Positions 15,661-24,313 of a stretch of DNA of 64,000 nt are shown here, piece after piece. The position numbers were made by a program, and so were the translations under genes. The notes beneath the pieces are model-generated. The model was given only the letters and a program-made list of their open reading frames with translations, was not told the DNA's origin and made no database searches. The stretch spans positions 383,697 to 447,696 of the forward strand of contig CAZQWG010000002.1 of NCBI GenBank assembly GCA_964596985.1. The letters are read 5' to 3'. This DNA is from GCA-020345945 sp964596985 (GTDB taxonomy: Archaea; Thermoproteota; Bathyarchaeia; RBG-16-48-13; GCA-020345945). Numbering within the stretch: position 1 is the stretch's first letter; each line of letters opens with the position of its first letter.

Positions 15661-15711
15661 ATGTGCCGAGAGTTAACAGGCAGACCAACGTGCCGACAAG
15701 TTAACAGAACC
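15661..15711 (-). repeat. Right terminal inverted repeat (51 bp)
   Basis: This is the exact reverse complement of 11250-11300 over 51 bp, including both CTGTTAACT/TCGGCAC sub-motifs (complements of 15690-15707 and 15663-15679). It marks the right border of the element, 87 bp before the pyrG start codon. Confidence 0.93.
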
Positions 15712-15719
15712 CGGGTTCA
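15712..15719. repeat. Right target-site duplication CGGGTTCA
   Basis: This is the same 8 bp as 11242-11249 in the same orientation, directly outside the right inverted repeat. Beyond it lies host DNA with an AT-rich TTTACTAAAAATG near 15742-15754, which could be the pyrG TATA box, so the insertion appears to have spared the core promoter. Confidence 0.9.
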
Positions 15720-15798
15720 TGATAAGCAGGCAAATTCCTTATTTACTAAAAATGACTACACTGGTTTATTGCCTACATCCTCGTGGGCAAGGTGCCTA

Positions 15799-17475
15799 AT
15801 GACCAAATACGTCTTCATAACAGGTGGAGTATTAAGCAGCGTCGGCAAAGGCGCTGTCACATCTTCTATCGGAAAAATCCTCCAAGTACGCGGTTTCACC
15901 GTCACTGTCATCAAGATCGACCCATACCTCAACTACGATTCTGGGACAATGAACCCCTACATGCACGGGGAGGTCTTCGTCACTGAAAACGGGGGCGAGA
16001 CCGACCTCGACCTGGGCTCCTACGAGCGGTTCTTGAATATCGATATTGAGAAGATCAACAACATTACGACTGGTCAGGTTTACTGGACGGTTATTGACAG
16101 GGAACGTCGAGGTGACTATCTGGGTAGTTGTGTTCAGATTATTCCGCATATTACGGATGAGATTAAACGTCGGATTAGGCTGGTGGCTGAACGTAGCAAG
16201 GTGGACTTGGTTCTTGTGGAGTGCGGGGGGACGGTGGGTGATATCGAGGCTCTTCCGTTCTATGAGGCTTTCCGTCAGATGTGGGCGGAAGAGGGTGAGG
16301 GGAACACTATGGTGGTTCACGTCGCTCTGGTGCCGTGGCTGGAGACCACCGGCGAGTACAAGACGAAGCCTTTGCAGCATAGTGTTCAGGAGTTGAGGCG
16401 GATTGGGCTTCAACCGGATGTGCTTGTTGCTCGTTGTAACGCGATGTTACCTGAGGAGGCTTTGCGGAAGATCTCCTTGTTCGGTTCGGTGCCCATTAAA
16501 AACGTGTTTTGCAGTGTGAATATCGAGTCGATCTACGAGTTGCCTTTGGTTTTGGATAGGCAAGGCTTGGGCGAGGTTGTTTGCGGTCGTTTACGACTAC
16601 CTTGTCCTTTGGCTCGCTGGGGTGACTGGGAGCAAGTTGTCGATTCTCTGAAGAATCCTAAACATGAAGTCAACATCGCTATATGCGGCAAGTACGCAGA
16701 GCTGTCAGATAGTTACCTCTCGATCAATGAGGCACTACGCCACGCAGGTGGGGCGTGTGGTACACGGGTTTCAATCGATTGGATTGAGAGCGAGACCTTT
16801 GAAGGGAAAGATAACCGCAAGGCTAAGAGCCTCATTAAATATGACGGTGTCTTGGTTCCCGGTGGTTTCGGTTCTCGTGGTACCGAAGGCAAGATCCAGG
16901 CTACGAGGTTTGCCCGGGAGAATGGTATTCCGTTTCTGGGCATTTGCTTTGGTTTTCAGTTGGCAACCGTTGAGTTCGCTAGGCATGTGGTTGGCTTGGA
17001 GGGTGCGAACAGTACGGAGATCGATGAAGGGACGGCTTTTCCTGTGATTGACTTGCTACCTGAGCAACGGGATGTGACCCGCAAAGGGGGTACGATGCGG
17101 CTCGGCGCTTATCCGATTAGCGTGAAGAAAGACACCTTGGCTTGGCGGTTGTATGGTCGCGAGACTATCTATGAGCGGCATCGTCACCGGTATGAGGTGA
17201 ATCCTGAGTTCTGGGATAAACTGACTGGGGCCGGTCTCGTCTTCTCGGGTACAACTATGGATAGGTCGCGGATTGAAATCTTGGAGTTCCCGGATCACTA
17301 TTTCTTCTTCGCCACGCAATTCCATCCTGAGTTCAAGAGTCGTCCAGGTAAACCTGACCCTGCGTATTATGGTTTCGTCAAGGCTTGTCTGGACAAGAAG
17401 CTAGGAAAACCTGCTCCCAAGATTACTGGTCTGGGTGTCGATTATTCGGCGGCTTCTACTACCCTCGGTTCATAA
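15799..17475 (+). CDS. pyrG: CTP synthase
   Basis: From ATG 15799 the protein has 558 residues, normal for CTP synthase, which aminates UTP to CTP using glutamine and ATP. The N-terminal synthase domain begins TKYVFITGGVLSSVGKG (P-loop) and includes DPYLNYDSGTMNPYMHGEV. The C-terminal class I glutaminase domain has GICFGFQLATVEF with the catalytic cysteine and HPEFKSRPGKP with the catalytic His-Glu. The open frame continues upstream to 15523, but that part is transposon DNA and is not family-like. The recent insertion 79 bp upstream removed any distal control sequence but left about 80 bp of host DNA. Confidence 0.97.
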   Translation: MTKYVFITGGVLSSVGKGAVTSSIGKILQVRGFTVTVIKIDPYLNYDSGTMNPYMHGEVFVTENGGETDLDLGSYERFLNIDIEKINNITTGQVYWTVIDRERRGDYLGSCVQIIPHITDEIKRRIRLVAERSKVDLVLVECGGTVGDIEALPFYEAFRQMWAEEGEGNTMVVHVALVPWLETTGEYKTKPLQHSVQELRRIGLQPDVLVARCNAMLPEEALRKISLFGSVPIKNVFCSVNIESIYELPLVLDRQGLGEVVCGRLRLPCPLARWGDWEQVVDSLKNPKHEVNIAICGKYAELSDSYLSINEALRHAGGACGTRVSIDWIESETFEGKDNRKAKSLIKYDGVLVPGGFGSRGTEGKIQATRFARENGIPFLGICFGFQLATVEFARHVVGLEGANSTEIDEGTAFPVIDLLPEQRDVTRKGGTMRLGAYPISVKKDTLAWRLYGRETIYERHRHRYEVNPEFWDKLTGAGLVFSGTTMDRSRIEILEFPDHYFFFATQFHPEFKSRPGKPDPAYYGFVKACLDKKLGKPAPKITGLGVDYSAASTTLGS

Positions 17476-17673
17476 GAATGCTTGATTCTCAAGATGCATA
17501 GGTAGTGGAAGTCCTCTTCTATTCTACAAAACATAGCGTAGGATCTCGGATACATATACCATCAAGGATGATTTTGTCGGTAATACTTCTGAACGGCTTG
17601 ATAGCATTCGCTTCTTTTTTGGGAGACTAGTAAAGGAAGGCTTCCACTAGCCTTGAAAAGACGCTTGAATCGT

Positions 17674-17708
17674 ATTGGATGTGATCCAATCGCGGATAAC
17701 TATATATC
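17674..17708 (+). promoter_or_regulatory. Palindromic operator adjoining a TATA box
   Basis: ATTGGAT (17674-17680) and ATCCAAT (17684-17690) form a perfect inverted repeat with spacer GTG. About 8 nt later comes AACTATATATCG, a strong TATA element centred near 17703. Transcription would start near 17730, exactly at an ATG. This is the clearest regulated promoter outside the transposon, but the neighbouring gene starts 200 nt further on. Confidence 0.55.
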
Positions 17709-17729
17709 GAATATAGGTCTCTATATTAC

Positions 17730-17816
17730 ATGGATAGGATTCGCGGCAAAATACTCCTGGTAAGTAAGAGGGGAAGCCGCTTTTGGAGGGAGGAGGGGGA
17801 TTACCCCTCTCCTCAA
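17730..17816 (+). ncRNA. Candidate structured small RNA or leaderless 50-aa reading frame
   Basis: A transcript from the TATA box at 17703 would begin near 17730. It would fold GCGGC with GCCGC around an inner CTCCT/AGGGG stem, then a T-rich run, then a GC-rich hairpin at about 17790-17815 (GAGGAGGGG pairing with CCCCTCTCCTC). The same stretch can be read as a 50-codon frame from ATG 17730 (MDRIRGKILLVSKRG), which has no recognisable domain. The rest of the 17476-17942 gap shows nothing else. RNA versus protein cannot be decided here. Confidence 0.35.
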
Positions 17817-17942
17817 CTAATTCTCAATCCAGATAAATCCCGGTGCCTCTTTTATAGAGTGCTCTTGTACTTTCCCTGACTGGGAACTCGTAATACCAGT
17901 GTTCAGCCAAGATCAGGGATCGGTACACCATAGTATTAGAAT

Positions 17943-18638
17943 ATGTGCTGGACGCGTCGTTCGTTAAGAACATCCAGTTCCCCAAGTGGAATCAGGAAGC
18001 TCTTGGCTGGCGTTGAGAAGTTGGAGGAAGAGATATACAAGATAAAATCTCCTAGGGAGGGTCCCACACGACTTTTCGTTGGCGGGATACACGGTCGGGA
18101 AGCACGGGCTACGAGACCTATCCTTAGGAGGCTAGTCGACTCTCTTCCCCTATCAACAGGTCTTTCAGTGGTTGTCCCGAGCATAACCAGGGAACCCACA
18201 AAACACGTTTCCACCCTTAGAGACGCGTACTACTTGACCGAAGAGGGACGGCGACTCTTGTCTTTAATCGACTACTACCGTCCAACGATCTATGTGGAGC
18301 TTCATTGCTACGTCAAAAAGGCTTATGGGCCCCTCACGGACCCGAATCGAAGAGCGAAGAGGGGCGTCCCCCCACTCATTGAGCTCGAGAACAGAGTCCT
18401 CATCGGGTCGGTCTCACCATACCTCCTCCGTAGGTACACCTTCGATCTGTGTCTGATCCTTGAGGTCCCTTGCAAGGACAAGAAGAGCTGGACCAGGGCG
18501 CTCAGACTCCTCCAAGTAATCGTGGCTTCAAGTCCGAGGTCGGAGACGATAGAGAGACTCCAGGTCATCTATCCAAACCAGATAGAGAACGCCGTTAGAC
18601 TGATGGAACGTTGGAGAAGAGAACACCTCTCCCGATAG
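17943..18638 (+). CDS. DUF2119 family protein (peptidase-like fold)
   Basis: The frame encodes up to 231 residues. From about residue 35 it matches the archaeal DUF2119 family, with TRLFVGGIHGREARATRPILRRL resembling the metal-site region of carboxypeptidase-like proteins (HGRE). ELHCYVKKAYGPLTDPNRRAKRGVPPLIELENRVLIGSVSPYL and LILEVPCKD follow. The HxxE-type HGRE, the ELHCY histidine and the late E could form a zinc site, but no activity is established. The first 35 residues look unlike a normal N-terminus and a start at TTG codons around 18000-18025 is likely. It is rightward and apparently monocistronic. Confidence 0.75.
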   Translation: MCWTRRSLRTSSSPSGIRKLLAGVEKLEEEIYKIKSPREGPTRLFVGGIHGREARATRPILRRLVDSLPLSTGLSVVVPSITREPTKHVSTLRDAYYLTEEGRRLLSLIDYYRPTIYVELHCYVKKAYGPLTDPNRRAKRGVPPLIELENRVLIGSVSPYLLRRYTFDLCLILEVPCKDKKSWTRALRLLQVIVASSPRSETIERLQVIYPNQIENAVRLMERWRREHLSR

Positions 18639-18813
18639 GGGGAATCTACGTTTACGTTCTCTCTCGGATGGGTGAAGGGATACTCCTTGAGCAGCGGCGT
18701 CGGGCAGGTTCTCGGAATGCCGCGGCGACAAACTTGAATAAGGATAAAAGTTAGGATCAACTTGCTTGCGAGGTGACGGGTAGCCGTCATCTTGGTTAGG
18801 AGAGGTCTATTGG

Positions 18814-19770
18814 ATGGCTTCAGGAGAAAGTAGGTCGAGTATGGGTGGACCTTTGCCCGAGGTCTTGGCGGAAAAGGTCGACGACAAGGAAACGCTGCTC
18901 CAGGTTCGATCCTGGGAGGTCGAAGAGAGTCCTGTGGATCTAGGTTATACCGTTGTAGACTCATGGCCTAGGTTACCATCGGGGTGGAAGCTCGGACAAG
19001 TGGCAGGTGTCGCTGTAGACTCTAGGGGACGATACTATGTTTATCACAGGGGAAGAGAAGCACCCCCGCTGCTATGTTTCAATCGAGACGGGGCGCTTCT
19101 ACAGTCATGGGGCGAAGGGGTGTATGGCCGTCCTCATATGGCGAAGTGCGACGAGGAGGATAATCTCTGGTTGATAGACGACGGTAGTCACGTCCTATAC
19201 CTATACTCCCCTGAGGGGGAGATCCTTAGGACGCTCGGGACAAGGGGGGTGCCCGGTGAGGACGGTGTCCACTTCGATCGTCCAACGGATATCGCCTTCG
19301 GTCTGGACGGTGGATTCTACGTCTCTGACGGTTACGGAAATACGCGAGTAGCCCGGTTTGACAAGGATCTTAGATTCCTTGGGCAGTGGGGTTCCGAGGG
19401 AAAAGGTCGTGGGGAGTTCCTGCTTCCGCATGCGATAACGACAGATCCTGAGGGTCTGGTCTACGTTGCAGACCGTACCAATTGGAGGGTTGAAATATTC
19501 TCTCCCGACGGTTTGTTTCTGAGGCAGTGGACCCATATCGGGCGTGTATTCGGGATAGTACGTGCACCAGACGGATACTTTTATACGGTCGACGGAACCC
19601 ATGGCCGCGTTACTAAACTGGGGTCTTCTGGCGAAATTGTGGGTTTCTTCGGCACCCCAGGAGACGGCGTTGGAGAACTCTCAACCGCACACGATATCAC
19701 CGTGGCGTCGAATGACGATATCCTGGTGGCGCAGCTAGACGGTCGAACTCAGCTCTTCAGTAGAGGCTAG
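18814..19770 (+). CDS. NHL-repeat beta-propeller protein
   Basis: The 318-residue protein consists of about six NHL-type propeller blades, seen as repeats of AVDSRGRYYVYHRGR, DEEDNLWLIDDGSH, GLDGGFYVSDGYGNTRVARF, DPEGLVYVADRTNWRVEIFSPDG and APDGYFYTVDGTHGRVTKL. The closest known group is peptidyl-alpha-hydroxyglycine lyase-like NHL proteins found widely in prokaryotes. There is no signal peptide or membrane helix, so it should be cytosolic. The role is unknown. It is convergent with the sugar isomerase gene that follows, with 38 bp between stops. Confidence 0.85.
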   Translation: MASGESRSSMGGPLPEVLAEKVDDKETLLQVRSWEVEESPVDLGYTVVDSWPRLPSGWKLGQVAGVAVDSRGRYYVYHRGREAPPLLCFNRDGALLQSWGEGVYGRPHMAKCDEEDNLWLIDDGSHVLYLYSPEGEILRTLGTRGVPGEDGVHFDRPTDIAFGLDGGFYVSDGYGNTRVARFDKDLRFLGQWGSEGKGRGEFLLPHAITTDPEGLVYVADRTNWRVEIFSPDGLFLRQWTHIGRVFGIVRAPDGYFYTVDGTHGRVTKLGSSGEIVGFFGTPGDGVGELSTAHDITVASNDDILVAQLDGRTQLFSRG

Positions 19771-19808
19771 GCTGGTCTAAGCCGGATCATCCTTAAGGAT
19801 GGTTCCGG

Positions 19809-20966
19809 TCAGTATGGGACAACCCCCATGTACCTACGTGTTGTTAGCGGGTGGAGCTTCTCGACCGAGAGATAGTGTGCGAACCATTGGAGGGCTATCG
19901 ATAACGGCATAGGTGTGAGTGCGTCGTCCATCTGTGGGAAATCCTTCGCGTCGAAGGCTATGGTCTTGGCGTTGTACTTTTTGGAGAAGTCGAGTGCCCT
20001 CTCGGTGACGTGTCGGGAGTCGTCTGTGCCTAGTAGGAATATCAGTGATGTGTCCTGATCGACTACTTCGAAGAAGCCGTGTCGGAACTCCCCTGCGTGA
20101 ACCGGGCATGCATCGGTCCACAGCATCTCCATCAGTAGAGAGACGGAGAACAGGTAGGCGACGCTGTACAGCGGTCCCGATCCCAGGACGTAGAACATGT
20201 TGGTATTCTTATGCTCCTTGGCTAGGGCTTTGCCCCTCTCTTTTGTCCCCTTCCTCACATGCACTAGTTTCGGGGTGATTGTCTTTAGGTCTGCGAGGAT
20301 GCGTTCTCCCTTGGGGTCTCCTTCGGCCTTCATTATGTTCCCGCATAGTATGTAGATCAAGGCCTGCTTTGAGAGGGTTACCGCCCCAACCTTGTATCCT
20401 GAATCGTATGCGAGGAACTCATCTGTGCTCTTTGCCAACTCCGTGTTCGAGTCGTTTGTAATCCCTAGTGTGGCTGCGCCTCGCTCTTTCGCCAGTTTGA
20501 CAGACCCTAGGATCTCCTCGTATCCCCCTGAGTGGGAGATCAGTATCACCGAGGATTTTCTGTCAACCATTCGTGGGGTTCGTGTCACGAACTCGAAACC
20601 TGTGTAAGTCTCGCAGTGGATGCTGGAGTACTTGTCTAGCAGGTACTTCCCAAGCATGCCAGGGATCAGAGACCCCCCGCAGCCAACGATGAAGATCTTG
20701 TCGTTTCCGTTTTGAAGCCACTCTTCAACTATTCCTTCTACTTTCTCCTTCAAGTTCTCAATTAGTTGTGTGAGGGAGTCTTCGATTATCGGTGGCTCAA
20801 GCCATCCAACCTCCTTCTCAATCTCTTCCGCTTTGAACTTCACTCTCGATTCCCTTCTTAGATCTGTGTGTTTGCTGTCCTTCTCAGACCAGGTTGGAAC
20901 TCTGGAGATGCTTTCCTCATCCTCTCGATACAGAGACTTGCCGTAGCTCGGAAAAATCTTTTGCAT
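19809..20966 (-). CDS. SIS-domain sugar phosphate deglycase/isomerase (FrlB/GlmS-isomerase-like)
   Basis: The 385-residue protein has two SIS domains after a roughly 60-residue N-terminal part. GCGGSLIPGMLGKYL and ILISHSGGYEEILG mark the first, and YVLGSGPLYSVAYLFSVSLLMEMLW with HAGEFRHGFFEVVDQDTSLIFLLG the second. This double-SIS layout is that of the GlmS isomerase half and of fructosamine-6-phosphate deglycases (FrlB). There is no glutaminase domain, so it does not use glutamine. The full GlmS is encoded separately at 50.3-52.1 kb, so this one probably handles an amino sugar or a glycated amino acid. The exact substrate is not evident. Confidence 0.82.
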   Translation of the reverse strand: MQKIFPSYGKSLYREDEESISRVPTWSEKDSKHTDLRRESRVKFKAEEIEKEVGWLEPPIIEDSLTQLIENLKEKVEGIVEEWLQNGNDKIFIVGCGGSLIPGMLGKYLLDKYSSIHCETYTGFEFVTRTPRMVDRKSSVILISHSGGYEEILGSVKLAKERGAATLGITNDSNTELAKSTDEFLAYDSGYKVGAVTLSKQALIYILCGNIMKAEGDPKGERILADLKTITPKLVHVRKGTKERGKALAKEHKNTNMFYVLGSGPLYSVAYLFSVSLLMEMLWTDACPVHAGEFRHGFFEVVDQDTSLIFLLGTDDSRHVTERALDFSKKYNAKTIAFDAKDFPQMDDALTPMPLSIALQWFAHYLSVEKLHPLTTRRYMGVVPY

Positions 20967-21086
20967 CAGGAGGATTCTGAAGAAGAGAGCCGGTGTCTGG
21001 GTGGGACTCGTAGCGACCTGTCTATCATTTTTCCGAGGGGTCTTGAGAGTACCGAAGAGCAGACAGGTTCGTCGTCCCTTTCAGGT

Positions 21087-22304
21087 TCAGGATGACGAAT
21101 ACGTCTTCCGGCTGATTTGTCTCCGCAACATGAGCATTGGGATAGAGGTGCAGGAAGCGATTAGGCCTGAGATGATGAAGACCGCCTGGAATCCTAGGTG
21201 TTCTGCAGTGTATCCCCCGATTATGTTACCTACGGATATTCCTACCCTCAGGAATGTGTCGACGAAACCGTACGCAGAACCTATCTTCTCCGGGGGGGCT
21301 ATGTCGCTGATCATTGTATCCATTATGGGACCGATCAGTGAACCTAGTAGGTTGATTGTCAGAAGGGAGATGACTGCCATTTCAACCCTCCCAACTAGTA
21401 CCAGGCATAGATAGAGCGGTAATAGTATGGGTTGGGCTAGCATCACAAGTCGACTCCTCCTATGGAAGGTTGTGAACCTACTTGCCAGAGGCGCCCCGAT
21501 AAAGGCTGATAACCCTGAGAGAGAGATGTAGAATCCAAGCTCGCCGTATGTAAGGTTGAATGTCTCTTGAAGATAGACTGGGACTAGGGCGGAAGATACT
21601 CCCCAGGTCATTGTCCTGAGGAAGTTGGCGGTTCCGAGCAGGATGGCATTCCTTCCAAGACTTCGAGCCGACTTGAAGATATCGTTCATTCCGATCCTTT
21701 CCCTCGTCTTCGTTGGTGGGGTGAACGGCATTCTGTAACAGATCAAAGGACCTGAAAGACTGATGACGAGAGCGATGAAGAAGACGGACCTTAGACCGTA
21801 CGCCTCAACTATCGCGCCGGCGATTGCTGGACCGACGATTCCTGTGATGCTGAATATCAGACTGATAACTGTAAACGTCTTCACCCGGTCTCTGACATCA
21901 GTCTCCTCTGCGGCGATCCTCTTCATCATCGGAAAGAAGACCCCTGAAGCAATACCCGTTAATATCATTGCTATCGCAGCCAACTTCCAATCCCACGCAA
22001 GAGCCATGCTTGCGAGTGCCAGGATGGAACCTAAGAGTCCTGAAAGAATGAAGAGGCGGGGTCCAGTTATGTCCGACATAGCACCCACTGGTGTCCGGAT
22101 CAAACCCGAGAGTAGGTTGAGCGTCGAGTACAGTAGCCCCACCATTGTTAGGGAAATGCCTAGGCTCAAGAGATACAAAGGTAAGATTGCGCTGGTGATA
22201 CCGCTGCCAACCTGGGTAATCGTGAAGATCATTGCCACCAGGTAGAGGAGAAGTATTCGGGGGGATCTCCATGTAGCCTTACTGTTCTTTCCTAGTGTCT
22301 TCAT
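21087..22304 (-). CDS. MFS transporter
   Basis: The 405-residue protein is a 12-helix major facilitator permease. GAMSDITGPRLF after helix 2 fits motif A, and a central basic loop (FTPPTKTRERIGMNDIFKSARSLGR) separates the halves. The N-terminus is short and cytosolic. It is leftward, upstream of the SIS gene with about 120 bp between, and could be co-transcribed with it, in which case it may import or export the sugar compound. This is inference. Confidence 0.87.
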   Translation of the reverse strand: MKTLGKNSKATWRSPRILLLYLVAMIFTITQVGSGITSAILPLYLLSLGISLTMVGLLYSTLNLLSGLIRTPVGAMSDITGPRLFILSGLLGSILALASMALAWDWKLAAIAMILTGIASGVFFPMMKRIAAEETDVRDRVKTFTVISLIFSITGIVGPAIAGAIVEAYGLRSVFFIALVISLSGPLICYRMPFTPPTKTRERIGMNDIFKSARSLGRNAILLGTANFLRTMTWGVSSALVPVYLQETFNLTYGELGFYISLSGLSAFIGAPLASRFTTFHRRSRLVMLAQPILLPLYLCLVLVGRVEMAVISLLTINLLGSLIGPIMDTMISDIAPPEKIGSAYGFVDTFLRVGISVGNIIGGYTAEHLGFQAVFIISGLIASCTSIPMLMLRRQISRKTYSSS

Positions 22305-22592
22305 ATTCTCCTATCCGATCCAAACTGTCTGTTTGACGACAAGAAAAACCACTCGACAAGCGGGAAACGTGTGGTTCCCCTGTTGAGATCGTATGCCTCT
22401 ATTATACTGTCTCTTTAATCTTTCCCGGCTACGGTTCTCATCGGCCGCCGATGCTTTGCTGTGTGTACGAGGTGATTCCTTGATCATCCGATGTATACTG
22501 GATTTTACCGATCGAATGCAGGTCCTAGGGGGATTCTAAAGGTAGCCATTCTTAACTGGTTGTATCTACTCTAGTCTTAGACGTGGATAAGA

Positions 22593-23522
22593 ATGAAGGT
22601 GTTGATGAGATCCACTCCTCCCCATCTTGCTCGGTTCCTGGAGGAGAGACTTCCCTCAGAATGTCATCTGCAAATGATCACAGCTGAGAATCTACCGAAG
22701 GAGATCAAGGATGCAGATGTGCTTATTCCTGGACATATTACGATTGCTTCCGATATGCTTGATATGGCAGAGAGGATGAAGTTGATCCAGTGTGGAGTTG
22801 GATACGACAACGTGGATCTGGAAGCTGCGAGCCTGAAGAGAATATATGTCGCAAACGCATCGGGAACCAACGCCGTCTCAGTTGCGGAACACGTCTTCGC
22901 ACTGATCTTGGTTCTCTCGAAGCGATTGCTGTGGGTTGACGCCTCCATGAAGGCTGGTCGATGGGAAAAACCGGGGATCCTGTTGGACGAACTTGCGGGG
23001 AAGACGCTTGGAATAGTCGGGCTTGGGAGTGTTGGGGTTGAAGTCGCGAAACGCGGGTTAGCATTTGGGATGAGGATACTCTCCTTCAGGCGACGTCCGG
23101 TTGTTCCAGAAGGCTTGGATGTGACTTTGGTGGACTTCACCACGCTTCTCAGAGACTCGGATTTTATCTCTGTGAATGTCCCTTTGACTCGGGAAACGAG
23201 AGGAATGCTTGGAGAGAGAGAATTCGAGCTTATGAAAGAGACCGCCTTCTTGGTCAACACTTCCCGGGGCGGTATCGTAGACGAGAAAGCCCTCTACTCC
23301 TCTCTGGCAGAGAAGAGAATCGCTGGTGCAGCTCTTGACGTATTTGAGGAGGAACCTCTCCCGGAACGGAACATGTTAAGAGGGTTGGACAATGTAGTCT
23401 TGACACCGCATATAGCAGGCAGAACCATCGAAGCAATTCACAGAAGATACGTCTTCTTCTCAGAGAACATCAAGCGGGTGCGAGATGGCAGGGTTCCTTT
23501 GAATCTAGTCAACAGATTCTGA
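22593..23522 (+). CDS. D-isomer 2-hydroxyacid dehydrogenase (SerA-like)
   Basis: The 309-residue NAD(P)-dependent oxidoreductase has a substrate domain flanking a Rossmann fold: ADVLIPGHITI and QCGVGYDNVDLEAA, then GKTLGIVGLGSVGVEVAKRG (dinucleotide site), NTSRGGIVDEKAL (catalytic Arg region), DVFEEEPLP (Glu) and LTPHIAGRT (catalytic His). Length matches short SerA-like enzymes without a regulatory ACT domain. Possible substrates are 3-phosphoglycerate, glyoxylate or hydroxypyruvate. The ATG directly precedes the conserved start. The gene stands alone; the 288 bp before it hold no clear gene. Confidence 0.9.
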   Translation: MKVLMRSTPPHLARFLEERLPSECHLQMITAENLPKEIKDADVLIPGHITIASDMLDMAERMKLIQCGVGYDNVDLEAASLKRIYVANASGTNAVSVAEHVFALILVLSKRLLWVDASMKAGRWEKPGILLDELAGKTLGIVGLGSVGVEVAKRGLAFGMRILSFRRRPVVPEGLDVTLVDFTTLLRDSDFISVNVPLTRETRGMLGEREFELMKETAFLVNTSRGGIVDEKALYSSLAEKRIAGAALDVFEEEPLPERNMLRGLDNVVLTPHIAGRTIEAIHRRYVFFSENIKRVRDGRVPLNLVNRF

Positions 23523-23568
23523 ACAACCCTCAGAATACCCTCCTCCCACAAAGCGATGGCGAATCAGT

Positions 23569-24120
23569 TTATCGCTCACCGGTGTGATTTCTTGACAGGT
23601 TGTAGCCTACTAGACATGAACCGATTTCAGGTCCCCCGAGTTCTCTGTCTAGGAACTCCTTGAGTATTCTGTCGCCTTGAACGCTCGGGACACCTAGGAC
23701 GCAGTCGCTGATCTCGGTAGAACTGTCCGATATCTCGAGAGGTCTAGGCAAGAAGTGGAGGCGCATCTCTTCTCTGGATCCGGGTCCTCTAGGCATCTCG
23801 TGAAAGTAGATAACGAATGTGTCCCATAGGAAGATGTTGGTCTTGTCTTTTTTCAACTCGTCAGCTCTTTCTCTGGTTACTTCTTCCCCTACGATCCTAT
23901 CTCTGTACCGGATTTCCATGTGTGGGTGGTATGGGTACTTGAACTTTGAGCTGTCAATGATGATGGCGGCTGTATATTCTCTGTTGAGGGCTTCCCTTAC
24001 GCCTTCGTTGATGGATTTACACATACCAAAGACGATCTTGTTTTCTTCGAGTTTCTCGATCTCGAGTATCCCCTTCTTCTCTTCGGCGTTGAGAAGCTTG
24101 AGTTTGATTACCCCTTCCAA
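23569..24120 (-). CDS. Hypothetical protein
   Basis: I do not recognise this 183-residue protein. It has an alpha/beta look, with LNAEEKKGILEIEKLEENKIVFGMCKSINEGV, AAIIIDSSKF and NIFLWDTFVIYFHEMPRG. It has no membrane helix, signal or cysteine motif. The codons upstream remain open to about 24205 and read like coding sequence (NPIWEGARLKDKNESDVAKTL), so the true start may be earlier with an unusual codon. The TTG at 24120 is only the first accepted start. It is convergent with the hydroxyacid dehydrogenase (46 bp). Confidence 0.6.
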   Translation of the reverse strand: MEGVIKLKLLNAEEKKGILEIEKLEENKIVFGMCKSINEGVREALNREYTAAIIIDSSKFKYPYHPHMEIRYRDRIVGEEVTRERADELKKDKTNIFLWDTFVIYFHEMPRGPGSREEMRLHFLPRPLEISDSSTEISDCVLGVPSVQGDRILKEFLDRELGGPEIGSCLVGYNLSRNHTGER

Positions 24121-24313
24121 GGCTTCTAGGGTCTTCGCGACGTCGGATTCGTTCTTGTCTTTCAGTCTAGCCCCCTCCCAAATAGGGTTCTGATAGATCT
24201 TGAGGAACTATTCGTTTTGATGAGGTTTGCGGCTTCGGATGGGCTTTCAAGTCCGTAAACCGAATATCTAGTGATCGTAATTGTTGGTGGCGATCGCTTG
24301 GAAAGGAAGGTGA

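Larger units (their letters stand above)
11250..15711. mobile_element. 4.46-kb cargo-bearing transposon with 51-bp terminal inverted repeats
   Basis: The ends 11250-11300 and 15661-15711 are perfect inverted copies over 51 bp, and both are bordered by the same 8 bp (CGGGTTCA). Between them is a markedly AT-rich segment unlike its neighbours. It carries, in order, a 51-aa protein, two membrane proteins, an HNH protein (all rightward), a leftward SWIM/zinc-ribbon DDE transposase, a rightward ribbon-helix-helix protein, a nested hairpin and a leftward basic protein. No second pair of ends flanks the transposase, so this is a unit transposon and not a composite of two insertion sequences. Perfect ends and intact target duplication indicate a recent insertion, between a winged-helix gene and pyrG. 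Confidence 0.92.
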
